Shown: positions 1-7,600 of the stretch, one piece after another | Layout: every line of letters begins with the position of its first letter | Numbering within the stretch: the first letter of the stretch is position 1 | Source: Acidobacteriota bacterium | GTDB taxonomy: Bacteria; Acidobacteriota; UBA4820 | Length of the DNA stretch: 64,000 nt | Direction of reading: 5' to 3' | Assembly (NCBI GenBank): GCA_029559035.1 | Contig: JAKQCT010000013.1 | Span: forward strand, 1-64,000 | Position numbers and translations under genes: made by a program | Notes under the pieces: model-generated | Database searches by the model: none | The model's input: the letters and a program-made list of their open reading frames with translations, nothing else | Told to the model about the DNA's origin: nothing

Positions 1-98
1 ATACCTGCTGGCGGCGGTTCCCCCTCTGAGTGATGTGATGCGGATATCCTACTGCGACGACCCTTGCCAATCTTGCCATGCCTTGATTCTATTCTTCC

Positions 99-141
99 GG
101 GACACACTTGTCAAGAATTAAGTATTGTGTCCCCTGATATC
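99..141. repeat. Left inverted-repeat element with internal palindrome
   Basis: Positions 115-141 carry a 27-bp sequence starting GAATTAAGTATTGTGTCCCC. It recurs on the minus strand at 2238-2264 with one mismatch, so the two copies face each other around the Rhs segment. The left copy also contains half of a short palindrome: GGGACACA (99-106) against TGTGTCCC (126-133). Seen directly. That these are ends of a mobile or recombined unit is inference; no clear target-site duplication is visible. Confidence 0.75.
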
Positions 142-186
142 CCGACTCCGTAATTCAAGCATCAAGAGACGAGCTTCCATCGCCCG

Positions 187-633
187 TTACAATTGAATCC
201 ACTGTTCGCCTATGATTTTTCCTATAACTTCACTTTCTTCAGTAGTCAGTTTCTTTGGTTCGTCATGGTAGTCAGGAGCAAATAACTCAAAAGTAAATAC
301 AAAACCAAGCAACGCCATCTCTCCATTATTAGGACATTTTAGTACCCAGTATTCATGAAGGTCAGCCTTTGGACTCCATTCCTTAATTTGAGAGGCTTCC
401 TCCCATTTCTTTTGGGAAATAGACTTTTCAAGTTCTTTATGAATTTCACTTCCTTGAATTGAAGTCGCCAATTTAAACAAAAAATGGCGACTGGGCCTTC
501 CTTCGCATAATGGACATCGACGTACAGCGGCCAACTCATACCCACTTTTTGTCTTGCTCTTTGTTGCTCGCACAGCATACCTGAGATCAGATAATTCGCG
601 AATTTTTATCTTAATCTTTTCAATAATTTCCAT
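187..633 (-). CDS. Small hypothetical protein, candidate immunity partner of the Rhs fragment
   Basis: Unrecognised cytoplasmic protein of 148 aa with no signal peptide or membrane segment. It has an N-terminal charged helix, a CPLC motif (half of a possible zinc site) near residue 40, and a C-terminal half rich in acidic and aromatic residues. The ATG at 633 is preferred because GGAG lies 6 bases upstream; an in-frame TTG lies at 639. It starts 12 bp after the Rhs ORF stop on the same strand, which is where immunity genes of Rhs toxins usually sit. Its base composition is clearly more AT-rich than the neighbouring housekeeping genes, which suits recent acquisition. The immunity role is inferred from position only. 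Confidence 0.6.
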   Translation of the reverse strand: MEIIEKIKIKIRELSDLRYAVRATKSKTKSGYELAAVRRCPLCEGRPSRHFLFKLATSIQGSEIHKELEKSISQKKWEEASQIKEWSPKADLHEYWVLKCPNNGEMALLGFVFTFELFAPDYHDEPKKLTTEESEVIGKIIGEQWIQL

Positions 634-645
634 TTTCAACTCCGG

Positions 646-2274
646 TTACTGTGGTGTCGTGGCATCATAAACATTTTCACCAGCTTTTTCACCCACCAAC
701 GCGCCTATTATCCCCCCACCAACACCACCAATAACTGCGCCAATAGCTGCGCCAGCAGGAGTGAAAAATGCGCCAATCAATGCTCCACCTTTTGCGCCTT
801 CTGCACCGAAAGCAATAGCTCCAAGCCAAGCCCCGGACTCTTTTGCCATGGTTTTACATTTTTGTCCTTCAGGCGCTTTTGCCACATTTATCGCAGAGAT
901 TGCAGCGCCTGCTCCGAGCATGAGAGGTCCCGCTTTACCCGCAACTCCCATTGCGGCATTGACTTCCGCATTGGTCTTGGTAACAGTGCCAGTCAGGTTA
1001 GAACCAAGCGTTGAACTGGGTTTCATCGTTTCTGCTATAGCTGCCCCAGCCGGTGTTGTCATATTTCTTGCACTTGTCACTAAAGCATCTCTCGCGGCGT
1101 TGCCACCTTCCGGAAGCTTGGATACAGCCTCTTTATAGCCTGTTCTAACGATAGCATCACTCGTTGCCTGTGCACCCAGACTTACTGCAGCTCCTTGTAA
1201 AGGTTTTTCTTCTTTTCCTGTATCTCCTTGCGGGCTCGGACTGCCTTCAGTGTCTGGACCCTTTGGGCCAGCCACTTTCCTTAAATCGCTCATAAACTGA
1301 CCCAAATCTCCCGTATGTCCTGTGGGATCATTAAAGCTTACCGGATTGCCAGTAACATAAGCGTAGAGATTAAAACTTTGAGGATTTGTCAACTTTCCTC
1401 TGACATTATCCGGCTTCATGAAGCGACCTATATTGCTTCCATAGTATCTGAAATGCATGTAATCATACCCGGTTGCCTTGTCCCTCTCATGGCCGGTGTA
1501 CTGGTGTGTGTTCTTGACTGTATCTTCATCCCCGGTGGGATATGGCGCTATCTCCACGCCGAAGGGTTCGTAGTCATGGCGACTTACAACCCCGGTTGGG
1601 TTTGCCGCAGTGGGGGTGGTCGTAATCAGCCTCGTTGTTCCGAGATGATCCCAGTGGTAGAAGAGGTATTCGGGGGCGGAGGCTTCTGTGCGGGATGAAG
1701 GCTGAAGGCTTAAGGCTGAAGGATTGTCTTTATCCGCTGTCGCGTTCATATCACCATTGTCGGCCTGTCTGCCCTTGTTGTCAATTCCCTTGAGCCGGTT
1801 AAGCTCCCTCAGGATGCTTTTCTTCTCCTCGCTCTTCTCCGTTTCCGAGAAGATCCTGCATTCGAAGTTCACTTCCTTGTTTCCGCAGAAGACCACCACC
1901 ATCTCGAGCCCCGTTTCGGCAAAGCAGTTCTCCTCCGTAGACACCCTGTAAAACCCGTTCTCCAGCATCGCGAACTGGTACCTTCCCGAACTGTCCGTCG
2001 TCGTGCTCGCGATGAGGCCCGTATCGCCGACTATACTTTCCTTAAGATTTACCACGACTCCGGATAGCGGCACATCCCCGCCTGCCGTCACCACGCCGTA
2101 GATGGCGTACGTCAGGCGCCTCGCCGTGAAGTTCACCTCCATGACATCCGCTCCCGCTATCGTCACCTCCGTTTGCGTCGGAGTAAAGCCGTACTCGCAA
2201 GGATAGCTCGGCGCGAGAGTGAATGTGTCCCCCGCCGGATATCGGGGGACACAATACTTAATTCCCAAGATCAT
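646..2274 (-). CDS. Rhs-family protein, C-terminal fragment with carboxypeptidase-like domain
   Basis: A 542-aa open frame, far shorter than full Rhs/YD proteins (often over 1,000 aa). Residues about 30-135 form a carboxypeptidase-regulatory-like beta domain (SSGRYQFAMLENGFYRV). Residues about 205-320 are the Rhs core (YHWDHLGTTRLI, DYEPFG, RYYGSNIGRF, NLYAYVTGNPVSFNDPTGH). Residues after about 320 are the variable tail, ending in a Gly/Ala-rich glycine-zipper-like hydrophobic stretch with no nuclease motif I can see. The first dozen codons read through the right inverted repeat, so the 5' end looks truncated and the true start is unknown. Known family logic is polymorphic toxin delivery; whether this fragment is expressed is uncertain. 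Confidence 0.7.
   Translation of the reverse strand: MILGIKYCVPRYPAGDTFTLAPSYPCEYGFTPTQTEVTIAGADVMEVNFTARRLTYAIYGVVTAGGDVPLSGVVVNLKESIVGDTGLIASTTTDSSGRYQFAMLENGFYRVSTEENCFAETGLEMVVVFCGNKEVNFECRIFSETEKSEEKKSILRELNRLKGIDNKGRQADNGDMNATADKDNPSALSLQPSSRTEASAPEYLFYHWDHLGTTRLITTTPTAANPTGVVSRHDYEPFGVEIAPYPTGDEDTVKNTHQYTGHERDKATGYDYMHFRYYGSNIGRFMKPDNVRGKLTNPQSFNLYAYVTGNPVSFNDPTGHTGDLGQFMSDLRKVAGPKGPDTEGSPSPQGDTGKEEKPLQGAAVSLGAQATSDAIVRTGYKEAVSKLPEGGNAARDALVTSARNMTTPAGAAIAETMKPSSTLGSNLTGTVTKTNAEVNAAMGVAGKAGPLMLGAGAAISAINVAKAPEGQKCKTMAKESGAWLGAIAFGAEGAKGGALIGAFFTPAGAAIGAVIGGVGGGIIGALVGEKAGENVYDATTPQ
1695..1724. repeat. GGCTGAA heptamer repeat inside the Rhs ORF
   Basis: GATGAA is followed by GGCTGAA, GGCTTAA, GGCTGAA and GG, a 7-bp periodic run. 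Related runs occur between genes near 36259 and 50062. Here it lies within the open frame, encoding a Ser/Leu/Pro-rich linker (PSALSLQPS) exactly between the carboxypeptidase-like domain and the Rhs core. Confidence 0.7.
2238..2264 (-). repeat. Right inverted-repeat copy
   Basis: Minus-strand copy of the 27-bp element at 115-141 (26 of 27 bases identical). It overlaps a perfect palindrome: TGTGTCCCCCG (2224-2234) with CGGGGGACACA (2243-2253). It lies about 90 bp beyond the pbpC stop codon and forms the start of the Rhs open frame. Confidence 0.75.
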
Positions 2275-2350
2275 TCGCCGGCCTGCCTTTGCTCAATTCC
2301 ATTTCTGCTCCTTTTCATCATTTCGTTTGCGGATATTCCCAGTAAAGGGA

Positions 2351-4636
2351 TCATCTGACGAATACCTTCACAGAATCGCTTTTCCCGTCCGAATCCCTGG
2401 CTTCGATCCTGTGCTCTCCCCTTGTGAAGGGCCAGAAGGTTTTCGCGCCGCTTTTGGCTTTCCTGAACGGCTTTCCGTCTATCACCCATGAGACTTCTCC
2501 TTTTCCGTTCATCGATTCGAGATAGACTCCCTGGTAGGGAGCTTTCAGCGTCGGATCGAAGAGGAACACTGCTGACGGAAGAGGAGACGATATGGCGAAT
2601 TCCTTTTTTTCTTCGCGCGACGCGCCTGCGAGGGCGTCTTCCGGGATCTCCCTGTAGAGCCCCATCGATCTCGCCCATTCATCGAAGGGCTGGGGATATC
2701 TCGCATATGTCCTTCCCTTGTGCCTGATGTGCCATTCGCACACCTCTGGGATCTTGTCCTGCGGAAGCTCCTCGATGATCATTGACGGACAGGCTTCTCC
2801 CGCGAGTCCCCCGGAAAGCGAGCAGAGCTCGACTTTCTTCAGCGAACCCGGGTCCTGAAGGATCCTTTCCTCCGGCGGAGGCTCCATTCCCCTGGTCCTC
2901 AGGACGGCTTCCTCCATTATCTCGTGGAAGATCGGCCCGGCCCCGGAAACACCGCTCGAATACTTGAGCGGCCTCCTGTCGAAGTTGCCCACCCAGACGC
3001 CCACTGTGATGTCCCGGTCGTACCCGAAAGCCCAGTTGTCCCTGTAGCCTTCGGAGGTCCCGGTCTTGGCGGCGACCGCGTATGGAAAATCAAGCACGCT
3101 GTTCCTTCCGAAGGCGAACTCCCTGGCCCTCGGGTCGGAGAGCACATCGGCAACTAGATAACACGACTCGTAGGAGAACAGCCTCCTCGCCTCCTCCCTC
3201 TGTTTTCCCGCGAGCTTGACGGGCTTGATAAAGCTGCCTCCCCTTGCCAGCGCTGAATAGAGGGCGGCAAGTTCGTCCAGCCTGACCTCCGCGTTGCCGA
3301 GGGCCAGACCGTATCCGTAATAATCCGCCGACTTGTCGATCGTCGTGATCCCTCCGCTTTTCAGCCGTTCGATGAAAGCGTCGACCCCTATCCTGCTCAG
3401 GAGATAAACCGCCGGGACATTCACGGACCCCGCCAGCGATCTCCTCGCGGAGAGCGGCCCCCTGAACTTGTTGTCGTAATTCCTCGGCTTGTAATAAGCC
3501 CCTTCTTTCTGCGTTCCGTACGCCTGCGGAATGTCCGGCAGTATCGAAGCGGAAGTGAGATCGCCCTCGAACGCCATCGCGTAGAGGAAAGGCTTCAGCG
3601 CCGAGCCGGGCTGTCTCGGAGCGACGACTCCGTCGATCGAGCCTCCCGTTTCACCTGAACCATAGCATCCCGAACCTTCCCACGCGAGCCATTCGCCGCT
3701 CCTGTTGTCGAGTATCACCACGGCGGCGCTTCCCGCGCCTATCTTCTCGAGAAGCTTCCTGTTCGAATTGATGATCCTCTGGACATCTCCCTGGAGGTTG
3801 ATATCAAGAGTCGTGACGCAGTTCCCCTTGAATCCTTTCGGGAGCTCGTCCCTCACCCTTTCGACGAAGTGGGGGGCGGAGAACGGTTCCGGGGCCCTTG
3901 ATACCGTTATCCTCTCGCCGACAGCCCGCGCATAGCTTTCCTCCGAGACAAAACCAAGCTCCCTCATCCTTTTCAGGACGCGCTCCTGGCGCTTCTTCAA
4001 ACCTTCGGGGTTCTTCGACGGGTCGAGCCTGGTCGGCGCCTTCGGGAGCGAGGCGAGGTAGGCGCACTGCGCGGCCGTGAGCTTTTCGGGAGATGTCCTG
4101 AAATAGGCCTCCGCCGCTTTCCTGATGCCTTCGCAGTTCTTTCCGTAAGGCGCCAGGTTGAGGTAGAGGGCCATGATCTCTTTCTTGGTGAGCCTGCTCT
4201 CGAGCCTCAGGGCGTAGACCGCTTCTTTCAGTTTTCCGAATATGCCGCTTCCCCTCCTGTTGATGAGCCTTTTCGCGGTCTGCTGTGTGAGCGTCGAGCC
4301 GCCTTCCCTGAGCGAGAAGGACCTGATGTCCACGGCCGCCGCCCTCGCCACCGCCACCGGGTCTATGCCGTTGTGGCTGTAGAACCTGTGGTCCTCGGCG
4401 GCCATCGTCGCGCCCTCGACGAGCGGAGGGATGGAGGCCGGCTCCAGCCAGTTGCTCCTAACTTCCCTGCCCGAAAGAGTTTCGTAAAGAAGGATGCCGT
4501 TCCTGTCGAAGATCCTCAAAGATTCGGACCTGCCGGACGGTTCCGCGCCCGCGGGGAGCGGCCCTAGCACCAGCCAGAGCGATATCGCGAGCGCTGCCGC
4601 GAGAGCCGCGACAAGAACTGCCGTGGCTCTCATCAC
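2351..4636 (-). CDS. pbpC: Penicillin-binding protein 1C (bifunctional glycosyltransferase/transpeptidase)
   Basis: Class A PBP of 761 aa, the usual PBP1C length, polymerising and cross-linking peptidoglycan at the outer face of the inner membrane. A single N-terminal anchor covers residues 1-30. The GT51 domain has EDHRFY at 81-86 and GGSTLTQQTAKRL at 112-124. The transpeptidase domain has the catalytic SALK at 345-348, SVN at 404-406 and KTGTS at 524-528. The last 90 residues or so match the C-terminal beta domain typical of PBP1C. It starts 25 bp after the alpha-2-macroglobulin stop. That pairing is widespread (pbpC with yfhM) and implies a shared envelope repair or defence role. All catalytic motifs are intact. 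Confidence 0.95.
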   Translation of the reverse strand: MMRATAVLVAALAAALAISLWLVLGPLPAGAEPSGRSESLRIFDRNGILLYETLSGREVRSNWLEPASIPPLVEGATMAAEDHRFYSHNGIDPVAVARAAAVDIRSFSLREGGSTLTQQTAKRLINRRGSGIFGKLKEAVYALRLESRLTKKEIMALYLNLAPYGKNCEGIRKAAEAYFRTSPEKLTAAQCAYLASLPKAPTRLDPSKNPEGLKKRQERVLKRMRELGFVSEESYARAVGERITVSRAPEPFSAPHFVERVRDELPKGFKGNCVTTLDINLQGDVQRIINSNRKLLEKIGAGSAAVVILDNRSGEWLAWEGSGCYGSGETGGSIDGVVAPRQPGSALKPFLYAMAFEGDLTSASILPDIPQAYGTQKEGAYYKPRNYDNKFRGPLSARRSLAGSVNVPAVYLLSRIGVDAFIERLKSGGITTIDKSADYYGYGLALGNAEVRLDELAALYSALARGGSFIKPVKLAGKQREEARRLFSYESCYLVADVLSDPRAREFAFGRNSVLDFPYAVAAKTGTSEGYRDNWAFGYDRDITVGVWVGNFDRRPLKYSSGVSGAGPIFHEIMEEAVLRTRGMEPPPEERILQDPGSLKKVELCSLSGGLAGEACPSMIIEELPQDKIPEVCEWHIRHKGRTYARYPQPFDEWARSMGLYREIPEDALAGASREEKKEFAISSPLPSAVFLFDPTLKAPYQGVYLESMNGKGEVSWVIDGKPFRKAKSGAKTFWPFTRGEHRIEARDSDGKSDSVKVFVR

Positions 4637-4661
4637 GCGACGCTTCCCTTGATGCCTTCGG

Positions 4662-7600
4662 TCACTTCCTTCCCTGGCCGTCGGAGACCTTCACGAGCAC
4701 CCCCTGTCCCCTGCCGTTCACTCCCGCGTCGTACATCTCCTCGGCGGAGGGTGATGCCGCCTGGAACTCTCCCGATGTTGTCGCCCTCGCGAGGTAAGTG
4801 AACTGGTGCTTCCCCGGCGACAGGTAATCCGCGAACATCACGACCCTGTCGTCGTGCTTCTCGATCTGCCTGAAGCCGCTTATCCACCACCAGTCGTAAT
4901 ATTCCCATTCGTAGTATCCGTAGTAATCCTCATCTTCGCCCCGGCTGTCGTTCGGCTTCATGCTCTTCAGCTTCTTCGCAGTGGTGGCGAAGGCGCCGTC
5001 GAGGATCTCGAAACCTGCAGGGAGCGGGTCTGTCACCACCACGTTGTAGCTCTTGTCGGGGACGGTCACTTCGAGGTGCACCTCGACCATCTCTCCCGCT
5101 GTGAAGGACGTCTTCTCCTCCTTCGAGCCCGAAGCGGTGTATGTCCTCTTTACGGCTATGCCCCTGACCAGCGGCGAGAGCATGACTCCTCTCGGCGCGT
5201 ACCTCAGCCTCACGGAATAATGAAGCTTGTCGCCGGTTCCCGAAGCGAGCTTGAGCGCGAATTTCCCCCGGACCGATTTCGCAAGCTCTTCCATCGGGAC
5301 CGCCCTCGTGAGCTCTGGGCCGTTCTTGTCGCCGAGGACAGCATCGAACAGGGTCTTGCCGTTTAGCGTGACGGTCACCGGGCACCTGGCGGACATTTCC
5401 GCCTGTTTCTTCGCGTACGCGGCGAGCGCTTCGTAGATCATGGCGTTGCGGTGAGTGTTCCATTCGTCCTGGACCCTTCCCCTTTCGACCAGGAACTTTG
5501 CGAGCCTGAACTGCATGTCCGTGTCGTTGGTGTTGGTGATGAAGCTCTTCAGGGCGGCCGCTGTCGCTATCTCGTCGGAAGCCCAGTAGTAGTAGTAATA
5601 GGTGTCCCTGTTCTCCTTCAGGTAACCCTTCTGCCCTGACATGACCAGGCGGGACCTTACCGCGTTCTCCAGCGTCCTGGCCGCCGAGGCTTTTCCGGAT
5701 TTTACGGCCGCGTCCCACAGGTGGCAGAGCGAGATCGTCGGAACGGAAGCGACCTTCTCAAGCATCAGGTTGAGGATCTGGTCGGAGTTCCTTCCCCCTT
5801 CGGCTATGACCTTTGCGGCGAAGGAGCTCTCCTCGTACCAGCAGTAATAGTATTCGGGCGTTATCTTCCTGTCCTTCGTCATGAGCCCTTCCAGGTAGTT
5901 CACGCACTCCGTCAGCATCTCTTCGTCGGGAAGAAGCCCTTCCTCCTTCGCCCTCTGCAGGAGGTGGCAGATGTAGGCCGACAGGTACGGCTGGGAAACG
6001 CCGTCTCCAACCCAGAGGCCGAAGCCTCCGTCGCTTCTCTGGAAAGGCCCGAGCCCCTTGATCCCGTCGATGATGACCTTCTTGGCTTTCTCGCCCTTGT
6101 CGCCGGTCTTCCCGAGGAGCCTGCCCAGCGCGTAGCTGTTGAGAAGGACGATGATCCTGGAAGACCGCTGTTCCGCGCATCCGTAAGGGTATTCTATGAC
6201 GAAGTTGAACCCGTCCTTTATCTCCGCCATCAGGTTCTGCGATACCGTGACCTCCAGCCCTCCGATCGTGGTGAATATGTCCCCGGGGACCTCTCCTTCG
6301 AGGAGGACTTCCCCGCTGAACTCTCCCGCCTGCACCTTCGTGACCTTCTCCAGCGGGTAGTTGACCGGGATGTCCAGTTCGAACGCGTCGTTCTCGTCGA
6401 GGAGAGACGCCCTGACGCGAACCCTCGCTGTCCCGGGCAGAAGCCCCTTCATCTTCCACCTGAACTCCGATTTGCCTTTCGCTGCTATCTCGGCGCTCTT
6501 CTCGGAGGCTTCGACGGAAAGCAACGCGGGCGTCAGGCTCTCGATGTTGACCTTTCCCGTCCCGCCCTTCGACAGGCGGGAGTTAAGGAGCACGCCCGCG
6601 TAGGCCTCGTCGCCCGCTGTGAGGAAGCGCGGGAAGGCGGGAGTGAGAAGCAGCTTCTGCGAGACGATGAACTCCTTCTCCCCCGAGCCGAACCTGCTGA
6701 GCCTGTCGTGCGCGACCGCCATAATCCTGAAGGCGGTCAGGGATTCCGGCAGGAGGAACTCTCCCTCGAACGAGCCGTCGGCGCCCGTCATCGCGGACCC
6801 GACCCAGAAGGCGAGGACCCTGAAATCCTTCCTTATCTGCGAGGCCTGGCCGTATTCCATGCCTCCTCCGCCCCCCTCGTCCTCGCCCTTCGGAATGCTG
6901 ACCCTCGCGGAGATAAGTTTCTCGCGGGAATCGGCGTTGAAGACCGAAAGAGGCCTTTCGACCCAGAACGATTTCGACGGGTCCGGGGTCTTGTAATTGG
7001 TAAGGTTCAGGACGCCCACATCCACGGCCCAGAGGGTTACTTCGGCGCCCTGCACGGGAGCTCCCGCGATGTCCCTGACGGTCGCCTTCACCTTCGCCTT
7101 GTCGGCGGGGCGGTATTCCTCCCTGTCGCTGGAGACGGACACCCTGAGGTTCTTCGTCTCGTTCTCGACGGAGATCTTCGCGTAGCCGATCCTGAAGGCG
7201 GGCTTGTCGTTCTCGTCCTCTCCGCTCCTGCCCTTGAGCAGTATCACCGAGACATAAATGTTGGGGATGTCGTCCTCCGTCAGCTTTATCTCCACCATCT
7301 GCTGGGTCGACGTCAGGTCGAGCGTCCTGCAGCTCCTGACCGTCTCCCTCTCTGTAGTGAGTAGGATCCGCCCCGTTTCCCACGGGGACTTGATGAATAT
7401 CCTGGCGGTGTCGCCGGGCTTGTATTTCGGCTTCTCCACCATCACCTCGATCTTGTTGTCGGTGCGCCTTTCCCAGGGCGTGTAGCCTCCGCCGTAGAAC
7501 CACCACGACGAGCTGACCTCCCGGGTCATGCCTCCGATGTCCGCCTTGGCCCTCACGATGTACTCCCCGCCGGAGGGCACCTGGAAAGCCAGGTCTACGG

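Noticed and set aside
1-186. Possible gene end at the left edge
   Set aside because: Too short and without motif; only the inverted-repeat element is supported.
5721-7364. A 547-codon open frame opposite the alpha-2-macroglobulin gene
   Set aside because: No recognisable domain; fully inside a well-supported gene and typical of codon-bias shadows.
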